DNA from: Parabacteroides sp.
GTDB lineage: Bacteria > Bacteroidota > Bacteroidia > Bacteroidales > Tannerellaceae
Assembly: GCA_028707405.1 (NCBI GenBank)
Contig: JAQWBH010000006.1
Coordinates: forward strand, 1-49,615
Direction of reading: 5' to 3'
Length of the DNA stretch: 49,615 bases
Part shown: positions 17,380 through 26,289 of the stretch, piece after piece
Layout: the number at the start of each line of letters is the position of its first letter
Position numbering within the stretch: position 1 is the first letter of the stretch
Made by a program: the position numbers and the translations under genes
The notes under the pieces: model-generated
What the model was told of the DNA's origin: nothing
What the model saw: only the letters and a program-made list of their open reading frames with translations
Database searches by the model: none

Positions 17380-18264
17380 CTATTTAGAATTTTTTTGGAA
17401 CACCCTTACGTAATCAACCTCATAGGTTGTAGGCAATGCTGATTCATCAACACCTTGCGCTCCACCCCAGTTTCCACCCCATGCCATATTCAGGATGATA
17501 TAGAAAGGGGCGTCGTAAGGCCAATCAGCATGACCTTTGTTTGTGTTGTTGTATGTATAATAAGCTTTGTCGTCTACAAAAAAAGTAATTCTTGATGAGG
17601 TCCATTCTACAGCATACTTATGAAATTCTTTTTGAGAAGTACTGCAGGTGGTTCTGCCACTGGCCGGAGAACTTCCATAATGAGAGGCGGCGTGTAGACT
17701 GCCTACGATCACATTGGGATCGTATCCGACTTCTTCCATGATATCTATTTCGCCACTGGCAGGCCAGTCGTTGTTGTAATGAACGGGCATCATCCAGAAA
17801 GCAGGCCATGTACCTATGCCTGTAGGCAGTTTCATGCGGGCTTCGATATAACCGTATTTGAAACCTGTGGATTTCTTCGCATATAAACGAACGGAGTATA
17901 CCTCTTTGTCAATCTTTTTTGTAATGAGTTTTAGTGTGCCATTGCTGATGAAAGCTAATGTATCACCGGTATGGGTAATGCCCGGAACATAATGTTGTAA
18001 CTCATTATTAACCCATCCGGGTTTGGCTATTTCATATTCCCAATCTGAATTAGGCATTGTGCATTTTCCTTCAGCATGCGAGGTGTCATTGAATTCGTCA
18101 TGCCAAACCAGCTGATAGCCTTCAGGCGCAATGATATTTGTTTGCACTGTAACTGTTTGTGACGCCTTGATAGTATCTTTTACTGTCGGAGTAATCGGCA
18201 AAGAGTTGTCACTGTAACCGGATAATGCCGCTGCGGTAGAAATGAACAAAGTTAATATGGACAT
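17380..18264 (-). CDS. Glycoside hydrolase family 16 beta-glucanase
   Basis: 294-residue secreted endo-beta-glucanase. A short signal-like N-terminus (1-15) is followed by a linker and then the GH16 jelly roll from about residue 50. The catalytic motif is EIDIMEE (form ExDxxE) in the segment SGEIDIMEEVGYDP, and WPAFWMMP and LNMAWGGNWGG are further family marks. Likely substrates are laminarin or mixed-linkage beta-glucans. No SusC/SusD pair or regulator is next to it, so it is an isolated enzyme. It converges with the PqaA-like gene with only 22 bases between the stops. Confidence 0.93.
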   Translation of the reverse strand: MSILTLFISTAAALSGYSDNSLPITPTVKDTIKASQTVTVQTNIIAPEGYQLVWHDEFNDTSHAEGKCTMPNSDWEYEIAKPGWVNNELQHYVPGITHTGDTLAFISNGTLKLITKKIDKEVYSVRLYAKKSTGFKYGYIEARMKLPTGIGTWPAFWMMPVHYNNDWPASGEIDIMEEVGYDPNVIVGSLHAASHYGSSPASGRTTCSTSQKEFHKYAVEWTSSRITFFVDDKAYYTYNNTNKGHADWPYDAPFYIILNMAWGGNWGGAQGVDESALPTTYEVDYVRVFQKNSK

Positions 18265-18402
18265 GTAATTTTTTTATTTGAGTATTATATTTCTTTCTTT
18301 TTCATTTAAAAGGAACTCCTTTTCTGTTAAGAACAGATTTTAACCTGAGAAGATAGGTAAAGGAATAAATGTGTAGTTTTTTGAGATTGGAATTCAGTGT
18401 TG

Positions 18403-18485
18403 TGGGCAGTGATGGATTCGAACCACCGAAGACGTAAGTCAGCTGAGTTACAGTCAGCCCCATTTGGCCACTCTGGTAACTGCCC
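18403..18485 (-). tRNA. tRNA-Tyr (anticodon GUA)
   Basis: Read on the minus strand, the acceptor arm GGGCAGT (from 18485) pairs with ACTGCCC (18410-18404). The anticodon loop GACTGTAACTC carries GTA, a long variable arm is present as in class II tRNAs, and the T arm GGTTCGAATCC is intact. The discriminator A is at 18403 and no complete CCA is encoded. Confidence 0.95.
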
Positions 18486-18544
18486 AGTTCTCTGAAATGC
18501 GGTGCAAAGATACTGCTTATTTTGAATCCTGCAATAGTTGCAAC

Positions 18545-19021
18545 TTAAATTTTTGCCATTTTCAATGCTGTAACTGCGGCTTCATCCCCTTTGTTTCCAT
18601 ATTTTCCTCCTGCACGATCTTCTGCCTGTTGCATATCGTTGGTAGTTAAAAGTCCAAATATGAATGGAATATCACACATGAGATTTAATTCTGTAATTCC
18701 TTGTGTAACTCCGGCACAGATATAATCAAAATGCGGCGTTTCACCTTTTATAACACATCCGAGGATGATTACAGCGTTGACTTCACCTGTTTCTGCCATT
18801 CTCCGGGCGCCATAAGTCAGTTCAAAACTTCCCGGGACACGTTTAATGAAAATGTTTTCAGCTTTTACGCCATGTTTTTCCAAAGTGTTGCATGCACCTT
18901 CGAGAAGTTTCTCGGTGATAACGCGGTTCCATTCGGCTATAACAATACCGATAGAGAGGTCCGATCCGTCAGGAACACTGCTGAAATCATATTTTGATAA
19001 GTTCTGATAAGCTGTTGCCAT
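18545..19021 (-). CDS. ribH: 6,7-dimethyl-8-ribityllumazine synthase
   Basis: 158-residue enzyme of riboflavin synthesis, joining 3,4-dihydroxy-2-butanone-4-phosphate to the pyrimidine precursor. Diagnostic segments are VAEWN-like IAEWNRVIT, the loop [32 protein letters not shown] with the catalytic histidine, and [21 protein letters not shown]. It lies between the tRNA-Tyr gene and a TPR gene, and a strong hairpin stands just upstream of its start. Confidence 0.97.
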   Translation of the reverse strand: MATAYQNLSKYDFSSVPDGSDLSIGIVIAEWNRVITEKLLEGACNTLEKHGVKAENIFIKRVPGSFELTYGARRMAETGEVNAVIILGCVIKGETPHFDYICAGVTQGITELNLMCDIPFIFGLLTTNDMQQAEDRAGGKYGNKGDEAAVTALKMAKI

Positions 19022-19038
19022 AATGTATTCTTTTAAAT

Positions 19039-19075
19039 AGAAAAGGATGTCTTAAAAAGTGAGACATCCTTTTCT
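19039..19075 (-). terminator. Perfect 14-base hairpin between the TPR gene and ribH
   Basis: AGAAAAGGATGTCT (19039-19052) and AGACATCCTTTTCT (19062-19075) are perfect inverted arms with a 9-base loop. On the minus strand it follows the TPR gene stop at 19097 and precedes the ribH ATG at 19021. It may terminate the TPR transcript or form a hairpin in the ribH leader. I see no FMN-riboswitch sequence. Confidence 0.7.
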
Positions 19076-19096
19076 CCCATATACGAATATAGTTTG

Positions 19097-19792
19097 TTAT
19101 TTCCCTTTTAAGAAAGTTGCACGGGTGATATATTTGTCGATATCAGCTGCTTCTATAGAGTTAAAATATTTTTCTTTGATTGAAGTGTAAGCCTTGATGG
19201 CATTGTCATATTTTTTTAAGCTTTCATATGCAATGCCTGCTTTTTTAAGATAGACAGGACTGACTACTTCGTTAGAAGCTTCACTGGCGGCTTTTTCAAA
19301 ATAGGAGATGCCTTCTTGCGTTTTACCCATGTTTACATAACAGTCACCAATCAGACCAACAATAGCCGGCGAAATCATATTGTCTTTACCACTGAATGAT
19401 TTGAGCATTTTTAAAGCTTTCTCGTTGTGACCTAACTTAAAATAGCAAATACCTGCATAAGCTTTTGCCAGATTACCTGCGGTAGTATGGCCATAAACGT
19501 CTGCAATCTTTGCAAATCCTTCATAGTCGGCACCATTGCCATTGAGAGCCAAGTTGAATGAGTCTTTTGCAAAATAAATTTCACCTTTAAATATTGCAGC
19601 AGCTGCTTTCTTCTCTCTTGGTACTAAATAACCGTATTTGAATGCGAAGGTTCCCCCTACAATCACAAGTATAATAACGATACCTGTTATGATTTGCTTT
19701 AAATGTAGTTCAATAAACTGCTCAGATCTCGAAACAAATGCTTCGACCTCTAACTCTTTGTCTTTCTTGGTGTCCTTGTCCTTAGTAGCCAT
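19097..19792 (-). CDS. Membrane-anchored tetratricopeptide-repeat protein (YfgM-like)
   Basis: 231-residue protein. The charged N-terminus (MATKDKDTKKDKELEVE) is followed by one membrane helix (about 34-54). The periplasmic part holds several TPR-like repeats, with segments such as AKAYAGICYFKLGHNEKALKML and GDCYVNMGKTQEGISYFEKAA. The layout resembles YfgM-type chaperone-associated proteins. TPRs mediate protein contacts, and the partner is unknown. It is transcribed divergently from recF, with a TATTTTTG -7 element at 19855-19862. Confidence 0.88.
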   Translation of the reverse strand: MATKDKDTKKDKELEVEAFVSRSEQFIELHLKQIITGIVIILVIVGGTFAFKYGYLVPREKKAAAAIFKGEIYFAKDSFNLALNGNGADYEGFAKIADVYGHTTAGNLAKAYAGICYFKLGHNEKALKMLKSFSGKDNMISPAIVGLIGDCYVNMGKTQEGISYFEKAASEASNEVVSPVYLKKAGIAYESLKKYDNAIKAYTSIKEKYFNSIEAADIDKYITRATFLKGK

Positions 19793-19854
19793 AATCTGTT
19801 ATAGTTGTTTTTTATTATTATTATCAATTCTTTTGCCTTTAGCAATTCAAAGCG

Positions 19855-19911
19855 CAAAAATAGTTTTTTTTGATGATATAATCTAACTTCGAAGTATATT
19901 TTTTAATTTTG
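19855..19911. promoter_or_regulatory. Divergent -7 elements for the TPR gene and recF
   Basis: On the minus strand 19855-19862 reads TATTTTTG, and on the plus strand 19904-19911 reads TAATTTTG. Both match TAnnTTTG and face the TPR and recF genes respectively. Their -33 partners are weak. Confidence 0.5.
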
Positions 19912-19930
19912 TGCGATTAATATAGTTCAG

Positions 19931-21028
19931 ATGATACTCAGAAAGCTAACGGCTCTAGGATATAAAAATATATTGCAGTGTGAGATCTCTTTCTCTCCAT
20001 ACATCAATTGTTTCTTTGGAAAAAATGGAATGGGGAAGACTAACTTGCTGGATGCTATTCATTATTTGTCTTTTTGCAAGAGCCATATCAATACTCCTGA
20101 CAGTCAGATTATCCATCATGATAAAGAGTTGTGTGTGTTGCAGGGCTTATATGATTATGACGGACATGATGAGGATATCTTTTGTGCTATACGCCGGGGG
20201 CAGCGTAAACAGTTTAAGCGAAACAAAAAAGAGTATGACAAGCTTTCGGATCATATAGGGCTTTTGCCGTTGGTGATGATTTCTCCTGCCGATTCGGAAT
20301 TGATAAGAGGAGGAAGCGAAGAACGTCGTCGCTTTTTGGATATGATTATTTCGCAACAGGATAAATCGTATTTGAATGCATTAATATTTTATAATAAGGC
20401 TTTGATGCAACGGAATGTTTTGCTTAAGAATAAATCGGCTAATATATCCTTGTATGAAGCGCTTGAGATGCAGCTTTATACTTATGGACAAAAGATTTAT
20501 AACAATCGTCGTCTGTTGGTGGAGTTGTTTATGCCTGTTTTCAGTGATTATTACCAAACGATCTGCCGTTCTGCCGAACAGGTGGGACTGAAGTATGTCT
20601 CGCAATTGGAGAATGGTGATTTTTTGCATATGCTTTCTTCAAGTCGGGAGCACGATTGTGTGATGGGTTTTACTTCTGTCGGTATACATAAAGATGATTT
20701 GGAAATGACGCTGGATGATTGTCTGGTACGTCGCATAGGTTCGCAAGGGCAGAATAAAACTTTTCTGATTGCTCTTAAGTTGGCTCAGTTTGCATTCTTG
20801 ACGCAACAAGGATCAACAAAGCCGATATTACTGCTTGATGATATATTTGACAAGCTGGATGAAAACAGGGTCGAGGAGATTATCCAATTGGTGAGTAGTG
20901 ATGTTTTCGGACAGATTTTTATTACAGATACAAATCGTAAATATCTGGATGATATTTTGAGAAATATCAACCATGATTATGCTTTGTTCCATGTTGAGCA
21001 AGGCAATGTTAAACCGCTGGAGGAATAA
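19931..21028 (+). CDS. recF: DNA replication/repair protein RecF
   Basis: 365-residue SMC-like ATPase that loads RecA at gaps with RecOR. Walker A is GKNGMGKTN (about residues 29-37) in the segment FFGKNGMGKTNLLDAI, the signature region is SQGQNKTFLIALKLAQ, and Walker B is LLLDDIFDKLDE. The length is that of the family. The start at 19931 fits the family N-terminus MILRKLTALGYKNI. A DUF721 gene begins one base after its stop, a pairing typical of this phylum. Confidence 0.97.
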   Translation: MILRKLTALGYKNILQCEISFSPYINCFFGKNGMGKTNLLDAIHYLSFCKSHINTPDSQIIHHDKELCVLQGLYDYDGHDEDIFCAIRRGQRKQFKRNKKEYDKLSDHIGLLPLVMISPADSELIRGGSEERRRFLDMIISQQDKSYLNALIFYNKALMQRNVLLKNKSANISLYEALEMQLYTYGQKIYNNRRLLVELFMPVFSDYYQTICRSAEQVGLKYVSQLENGDFLHMLSSSREHDCVMGFTSVGIHKDDLEMTLDDCLVRRIGSQGQNKTFLIALKLAQFAFLTQQGSTKPILLLDDIFDKLDENRVEEIIQLVSSDVFGQIFITDTNRKYLDDILRNINHDYALFHVEQGNVKPLEE

Positions 21029-21029
21029 T

Positions 21030-21323
21030 ATGAAGAGAAGAAACGCACAAACAGTAGGGGAAGCCATTCGCGAGTTTTTCTCTGAGAATCCTGCCTTTTA
21101 TAATAAGATATTGGAGGCAAGTGCAATTGATGCGTGGAAGAATAAATTAAGTCCGGGCCTTGCGAATTATACGCAAAGTATATATGTACGCGACCATGTT
21201 CTTTATGTGTCACTGTCGTCGTCTGTATTGCGGAATGAATTGATGCTGAATCGCGAACATCTGATCAGAAGTTTGAATGCAGCAATAGGAGAGCCTTTTC
21301 TCCGAAATATTATCCTCAGATAA
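21030..21323 (+). CDS. DUF721 / DciA-like protein
   Basis: 97-residue basic protein in the DUF721 family, related to DciA, the helicase-loading factor used by bacteria without DnaC/DnaI. The ATG at 21030 is chosen because MKRRNAQTVGEAIREFF is the family N-terminus; an upstream in-frame start would lie inside recF. Conserved features are the helical N-terminus and the strand pattern IYVRDHVLYVSLSSSVLRNEL. It starts one base after the recF stop, so the two are translationally linked. Its end overlaps the fau gene on the opposite strand by eight bases. Confidence 0.85.
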   Translation: MKRRNAQTVGEAIREFFSENPAFYNKILEASAIDAWKNKLSPGLANYTQSIYVRDHVLYVSLSSSVLRNELMLNREHLIRSLNAAIGEPFLRNIILR

Positions 21324-21870
21324 CCTCTTTTTCAGTAATCACTAAATCTACTTTCCTGTCGAACGGCTCCACCGGAATTTGATCTTTGAGTTGGAAATCG
21401 AAGCAAAGACCTACGGATGAGGCTTTAAGAGCGGATAGAAGACGATCGTAATATCCTTTACCTCGCCCTAGTCTGTCCCGGTCTCTGTTAAAAGCAATTC
21501 CCGGTACCACTATCATATCTATGTCATCATCAGGAATAACTGTACCGTCGTCGGTTGGTTCCATGATACCAAAAGCTCCGGCCTTGAGCGATGCTTCTCC
21601 CTTATATGGGAGAAGTTTTAGATCATGACCTATGACAACCGGAAGAAGTATCTGTTTTTGTTTATACCATTTGTGAATGAAGGAAGCTGTTTGTACTTCT
21701 CCCGGAAGGGCATTATATAAGGCAATGCATTGCGCTTTTTGAAAAAGAGGCGTCTTCTCCAAAAAGCGCAAAATGTCTTCTGATCGCTTTTGTAAGTTCT
21801 CTTTTGTATAGATACGCTTAAGTGCAGCTATTTCTTTACGTAATAATTGTTTTGATTCATACAGTTCCAT
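21316..21870 (-). CDS. 5-formyltetrahydrofolate cyclo-ligase
   Basis: 184-residue enzyme that returns 5-formyl-THF to the active folate pool with ATP. Marks are KQLLRKEIAALKR at the N-terminus, LPGEVQT, and the ATP/metal loop GRGKGYYDRLL. The segment PGIAFNRDRDRLGRG precedes it, as in the family. Its start overlaps the end of the CtpA protease gene by 14 bases, so the two are on one transcript with the upstream deaminase gene. Confidence 0.95.
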   Translation of the reverse strand: MELYESKQLLRKEIAALKRIYTKENLQKRSEDILRFLEKTPLFQKAQCIALYNALPGEVQTASFIHKWYKQKQILLPVVIGHDLKLLPYKGEASLKAGAFGIMEPTDDGTVIPDDDIDMIVVPGIAFNRDRDRLGRGKGYYDRLLSALKASSVGLCFDFQLKDQIPVEPFDRKVDLVITEKEVI

Positions 21871-23506
21871 TTCTTTTTTTCTTCCCGTTTAATGTCGGAT
21901 TGGATTTTCCGTCTTTCAATACCTCAATGGCTCGCTTGAGTGTGACGTCGTCAGATTGGTATATAGGATAAAAGCCGGCTTCATCAAAGAAATTGCGAAC
22001 GATATAGGCCTGAACACCTTTTTCCAGCAATCGCTTGGAGATATTAATCAGGGTAGGACGTTGAGGTATACCCTTAGTTGCAGCGAAAGTGGTAAGACCC
22101 GATAATAAAGGCTGTTTTTGCAAGTATTTATATAAATCTTGATAATTCTTGAATGATGAGAGTTTAGTATAATTACGGTCTGAATAATATAAAGCATACA
22201 AATTCAGTGTACCGGAATTAATTACATTTGTAAAATAGGAGGTGATCCCGCTTGTGTCGCGAGGAATAAAGATATCGGGCATAATGCCTCCTCCTCCATA
22301 AACTATACGACCCATAGCCGTTTTATATTTTTCCGTAGCATTTTGCTTGATGCTGTCGGCAGAGTCGAATTCACCATGAAGGAATCGGTTGTAGATATCT
22401 TGTTCGTACTCTTCGTCTTTCCCTAGCTCGTATTTCTTTTGTATACAACGCCCTGATGGCGTATAATAACGCGCCACAGTAAGTCTGATCTCAGAACCGT
22501 CACTCAGTTCTATGGGTGATTGAACAAGTCCTTTGCCAAATGTACGGCGCCCTACGATCAGACCGCGGTCATTGTCTTGTATTGCTCCTGAAAAGATTTC
22601 GCTTGCGGAAGCCGAAAATTCGTCGGTGAGTACAACTACGGGAGCATTCTGACAGGTACCGGTACCATTCGTATAGACATCTCTGCGCGGAAAAGCTTTG
22701 CCTTCGGCATAAACTATAAGTCTTTTATCGGGCATGAATTCGTTGACCATGTTTGTGGCAGCTTCCATATATCCGCCGGTATTGCCTCTCAAGTCAATGA
22801 TGAATGAGGTACAGTTTGCTTTTTTGAGTTTAGCAATTGCTGTGATGAATTCATTATATGTCGTTCGCCCGAACTTGCTTATTTTGATGTATCCAATACC
22901 TTTGCTGACTTCGTAGGCTACATCAATAGAACTGACCGGAACGTCGCCGCGTGTCACCGTAAACGACAGAAGGTCCGAATAGCCTCGACGTTTTACTCCC
23001 AGTTTGACCGTACTGCTTTTGGCTCCACGTAATGTTTTCATGATAGTTCCCTGATCGCTGTTGTTGCCGGCAAATGTTTTTCCATTAATGGTAATGATTC
23101 GGTCGAATGGGCGTAGTCCCGCTTTTTCGGAAGGACCGCCTGGAATAACAGATACAACTAGTATAGTATCGGTCTGCATATTGAATGAAACACCAATGCC
23201 ACTGAAAGATCCTTCCAGATCTTCATTTACCAGCTGTGCGTCTTTGGCTGGAATGTATACGGAATGCGGATCAAGTTCGCTGAAAATTTTTGGAATAACA
23301 TCTTCAACCATTTGTTTCATGTTGACGGTATCCACGTACTGGGCATCAACAATATCAAGTATGGTATTGATTTTATTTCCGCTGGAGAATAAATGGCGTT
23401 TTCCCTGAGAAAGCATTAGATAATGATTCCCAATGAAAATACCTAAGGCCAAGCTCAGTGCGATGATGAGAGGAAGCCATATAACTAATTTTTTATTTTT
23501 ATCCAT
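21857..23506 (-). CDS. S41 family C-terminal processing peptidase (CtpA-like)
   Basis: 549-residue membrane-anchored serine protease. Residues 7-27 form an uncleaved anchor (KLVIWLPLIIALSLALG). A PDZ domain with GIGVSF and PGGPSEKAGLRPFD follows, then the S41 core. The catalytic Ser lies in DEFSASASEIFSGA and the Lys in GRRTFGKGLVQ. The ATG at 23506 is chosen; a longer open frame upstream would run into the deaminase gene. It acts in the periplasm on protein C-termini. Middle gene of a deaminase, protease, cyclo-ligase cluster. Confidence 0.94.
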   Translation of the reverse strand: MDKNKKLVIWLPLIIALSLALGIFIGNHYLMLSQGKRHLFSSGNKINTILDIVDAQYVDTVNMKQMVEDVIPKIFSELDPHSVYIPAKDAQLVNEDLEGSFSGIGVSFNMQTDTILVVSVIPGGPSEKAGLRPFDRIITINGKTFAGNNSDQGTIMKTLRGAKSSTVKLGVKRRGYSDLLSFTVTRGDVPVSSIDVAYEVSKGIGYIKISKFGRTTYNEFITAIAKLKKANCTSFIIDLRGNTGGYMEAATNMVNEFMPDKRLIVYAEGKAFPRRDVYTNGTGTCQNAPVVVLTDEFSASASEIFSGAIQDNDRGLIVGRRTFGKGLVQSPIELSDGSEIRLTVARYYTPSGRCIQKKYELGKDEEYEQDIYNRFLHGEFDSADSIKQNATEKYKTAMGRIVYGGGGIMPDIFIPRDTSGITSYFTNVINSGTLNLYALYYSDRNYTKLSSFKNYQDLYKYLQKQPLLSGLTTFAATKGIPQRPTLINISKRLLEKGVQAYIVRNFFDEAGFYPIYQSDDVTLKRAIEVLKDGKSNPTLNGKKKRNGTV

Positions 23507-23525
23507 AATATGTAATGAAAGTTTT

Positions 23526-23960
23526 TTATTCGTGTATATCAATAAAATCAACAGTGATGCCGGCCCTGCGTAATAGATCGCAGCCATCTTCTACTCTATA
23601 TTTCTCTGAATAGACAACGCGCATGATGCCGCTTTGAATGATTAGTTTGGCGCATTCAATGCAAGGTGCCGACGTAATATAAATTGTTGCTCCCTTACTG
23701 CTGTTGGAGGATGCAGCTACTTTCGTAATAGCATTGGCTTCTGCGTGTAAAACATAGGGTTTAGTCACATTGTTTTCGTCTTCGCAAATATTTTCGAACC
23801 CCGAAGGTGTACCGTTGTATCCATCGGATATAATCATCTGGTCTTTTACAATGAGTGCACCGACCTGTCGCCGTTTGCAATACGAGTTTTCAGCCCATAC
23901 AGCCGCCATCCGCAAATAGCGCTTGTCTAACTCGAATTGTTTATTTTTTTTATTGCACAT
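23526..23960 (-). CDS. dCMP deaminase family protein (ComEB-like)
   Basis: 144-residue zinc deaminase. The catalytic motif HAEANAITK and the zinc ligands in APCIECAKLI (PCxxC) are present, and YNGTPSGF is the nucleotide loop typical of dCMP deaminases. It converts dCMP to dUMP for thymidylate supply. It is the first gene of the minus-strand cluster, with a TACCTTTG -7 element on the minus strand at 23992-23999. Confidence 0.95.
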   Translation of the reverse strand: MCNKKNKQFELDKRYLRMAAVWAENSYCKRRQVGALIVKDQMIISDGYNGTPSGFENICEDENNVTKPYVLHAEANAITKVAASSNSSKGATIYITSAPCIECAKLIIQSGIMRVVYSEKYRVEDGCDLLRRAGITVDFIDIHE

Positions 23961-24140
23961 TTTCTAAATTAGCCTATTTCTAAACGTGCTGCAAAGGTAC
24001 ATATATTTAAGAACGGATGTTATAATTTGGTTTGCTTTTTTATGTTATTATCTTTTCTGTTTTTATTGGAACTGACTGCTTGAAAATGATCTTTATTATC
24101 AAATGTTCTTAGGGTTGGGGTTATTCTTTGAAGGAAAGGG

Positions 24141-24162
24141 CAATATGTTATTTAACATATTG
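24141..24162. promoter_or_regulatory. 22-base palindrome, possible operator
   Basis: CAATATGTTA (24141-24150), two T bases, then TAACATATTG (24153-24162). The perfect 10-base half-sites centred on a two-base core have the form of a dimer-binding operator. It lies about 90 bases upstream of the -33 element of the glycogen operon. No regulator gene is adjacent. Confidence 0.45.
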
Positions 24163-24250
24163 GGTTGTCGTATTATTCAAGGAATTGTTTATATATCATG
24201 ACTTTAATTTTTAATCCGGCATGATAGTCCTGAATAAAAATAAAAATGAA

Positions 24251-24282
24251 TTTGTTTTTTTGTTTTTTATGTGATAACTTTG
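24251..24282 (+). promoter_or_regulatory. Promoter of the glycogen operon
   Basis: TTTG at 24251-24254, a 20-base spacer and TAACTTTG at 24275-24282 match the Bacteroidetes consensus exactly. Transcription should start near 24289, about 54 bases before the first gene. Confidence 0.8.
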
Positions 24283-24342
24283 GTCAAAATAATCAGGACG
24301 TTTAAATTCGTCAAATAGTATATTACTTAATACTAAAAGGAG

Positions 24343-26277
24343 ATGAGCTATCTAAAATTTGACAAAACAGTAATGATAAATCTCGAGGAGTCATTAGCGC
24401 GTGAAGTGCTTCGAACCAACAGAAAAGGAGCTTATCACTGCACAACGGTCGTCGATTGTAATACAAGAAAATACCATGGATTGTTAGTTATGCCTGTTCC
24501 TCAGTTGGGCGACGATAATTTTGTTATGCTTTCCTCGCTGGATGAAACAGTTATTCAGCATGGCGCACCGTTCAATCTGGGTTTGCATAAGTATGAAGGC
24601 AATAATTTCAGTCCTAAAGGGCATAAATACATTCGTGAATACAGTTGTGATACAGTTCCGCGTACGGTCTATCGTGTGGGTGGTGTTATTTTATCAAAAG
24701 AAAAGGTCTTTTCTTTATATGAGAATCGCATTATGATTAAGTACACGTTGGAAGATGCTCATTCGGAAACGACTTTGCGCTTTCGTCCGTTTTTGGCGTT
24801 TAGAAGTGTAAATGATTTGACGCATGAGAATGATAAAGTAAACAAGTCTTTTTCGGAAGTGCCTAATGGGATTAAAACTTGCATGTATGAAGGATTCCCT
24901 GAGTTATATATGCAGTTCAGCAAAAAATTGAAATTTGTGTTTGAACCTTATTGGTATAAAGGCATTGAATATCCCAAAGAACAGGAAAGAGGATATCCTT
25001 ATATAGAGGATTTGTATGTTCCCGGTTATTTTGAGTTACCTATTCAAAAAGGAGAGTCCATTATATTCAGTGCAGGCGATACTTCGGTCGTTACCAACAA
25101 ATTGAGAAGCCTTTATGAAACGGAGGTGAGTGTACGTACTCCACGCACCAGTTTTTATAATTGTTTAAAGAATTCGGCACAGCAGTTCTATTTTCGCCCC
25201 ACTGAAAATGATGCTTATTTGCTGGCTGGTTATCCTTGGTTTAAGGTAAGAGCACGCGATTTGTTTATTGCGTTACCGGGATGTACGCTTTCTATAGATG
25301 ACTCTGTGCGATTCGAAAAGATTATGAATACGGCTATGCCTGCTATACGGACATTTATGGAAGAGGGTAAACCTGATTCGGTAATTAAAGAAATCGATCA
25401 ACCGGATGTCTCTTTATGGGCAATATGGGCGATACAGCAATATGCTAAAGATGTTTCTCTGGATAGAGCCCGTGATTTATACGGTACGTTCGTTTATGAG
25501 ATATTGGAATATATTTATAATCAGAAACATCCGGATATGAGACTGATGGACGACGGATTGCTGTTTGCAGACGGACGCAACAAGGCTATTACTTGGATGA
25601 ATTCAACAATTAATGGAAAACCTGTTGTTCCAAGAAGTGGATATATTGTTGAGTTTAATGCGCTTTGGTATAATGCTCTATGTTTTTATACTGAAATGTA
25701 TGCCGATAAACCGGTCGAAAAATATGATCAGTTGGTTAAGAAAATGAATGTTTCATTCGTGGAAACGTTTGTAAATAGTTACAATTACCTGTATGATTAT
25801 GTAAATGGTTCGATAGTAGACTGGAGTGTACGCCCGAATATGATATTTGCAGTCGCTTTTGCTTATTCTCCGTTGTCTCGAATACAGAAGCGGGCTGTGC
25901 TGGATATCGTAACAAAAGAGTTGCGTACACCTAAGGGACTTAGAACGCTAAGTCCGAAGAGTGAAGGATACAAGCCTTATTATCTTGGTTCGCCCAATGA
26001 TAGAGATCTGGCATATCATCAAGGTACCGCTTGGCCTTGGTTGCTGGGCGCTTATCTGGAAGCTTATCTGCGGGTGTTTGGAATGAGCGGAGTATCATTT
26101 GCCGAGCGGATGTTGATTAGTATGGAAGAAGAAATGTCATTGCATTGTATAGGTACAATACCGGAGTTGTTTGATGGCAACCCGCCATTCACAGGACGAG
26201 GTGCTGTTTCTTTTGCAACGAATGTAGCGGCAATTTTGCGTGTGGTTGAGTTATTGAAAAAATGTAGTGCTGAATAA
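24343..26277 (+). CDS. Glycogen debranching enzyme (amylo-alpha-1,6-glucosidase)
   Basis: 644-residue cytoplasmic glucosidase with the N-terminal debranching-enzyme domain (about 20-230, with NRKGAYHCTTVVDCNTRKYHG) and the C-terminal GDE_C (alpha/alpha)6 barrel (about 280-640). Barrel landmarks are YPWFKVRARD, MNSTINGKPVVPRSG, YVEF-like IVEFNALWYNAL and YHQGTAWPWLLGAYLEA. It removes alpha-1,6 branch stubs from glycogen. First gene of a three-gene operon: a glycosyltransferase follows after 12 bases, then a GH57 enzyme, giving a self-contained glycogen synthesis and turnover set. Confidence 0.94.
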   Translation: MSYLKFDKTVMINLEESLAREVLRTNRKGAYHCTTVVDCNTRKYHGLLVMPVPQLGDDNFVMLSSLDETVIQHGAPFNLGLHKYEGNNFSPKGHKYIREYSCDTVPRTVYRVGGVILSKEKVFSLYENRIMIKYTLEDAHSETTLRFRPFLAFRSVNDLTHENDKVNKSFSEVPNGIKTCMYEGFPELYMQFSKKLKFVFEPYWYKGIEYPKEQERGYPYIEDLYVPGYFELPIQKGESIIFSAGDTSVVTNKLRSLYETEVSVRTPRTSFYNCLKNSAQQFYFRPTENDAYLLAGYPWFKVRARDLFIALPGCTLSIDDSVRFEKIMNTAMPAIRTFMEEGKPDSVIKEIDQPDVSLWAIWAIQQYAKDVSLDRARDLYGTFVYEILEYIYNQKHPDMRLMDDGLLFADGRNKAITWMNSTINGKPVVPRSGYIVEFNALWYNALCFYTEMYADKPVEKYDQLVKKMNVSFVETFVNSYNYLYDYVNGSIVDWSVRPNMIFAVAFAYSPLSRIQKRAVLDIVTKELRTPKGLRTLSPKSEGYKPYYLGSPNDRDLAYHQGTAWPWLLGAYLEAYLRVFGMSGVSFAERMLISMEEEMSLHCIGTIPELFDGNPPFTGRGAVSFATNVAAILRVVELLKKCSAE

Positions 26278-26289
26278 AAAGTACCCGAT

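Larger units (their letters stand above)
23961..24342. other. Divergent control region between the deaminase and glycogen operons
   Basis: No gene is seen in these 382 bases. The region holds the minus-strand -7 element of the deaminase gene (23992-23999), a perfect palindrome (24141-24162) and a strong plus-strand promoter (24251-24282) for the glycogen operon. Confidence 0.6.

Noticed and set aside
18996-19100. FMN riboswitch ahead of ribH
   Set aside because: The region is too short and contains only a simple hairpin, with none of the multi-branched conserved RFN elements.
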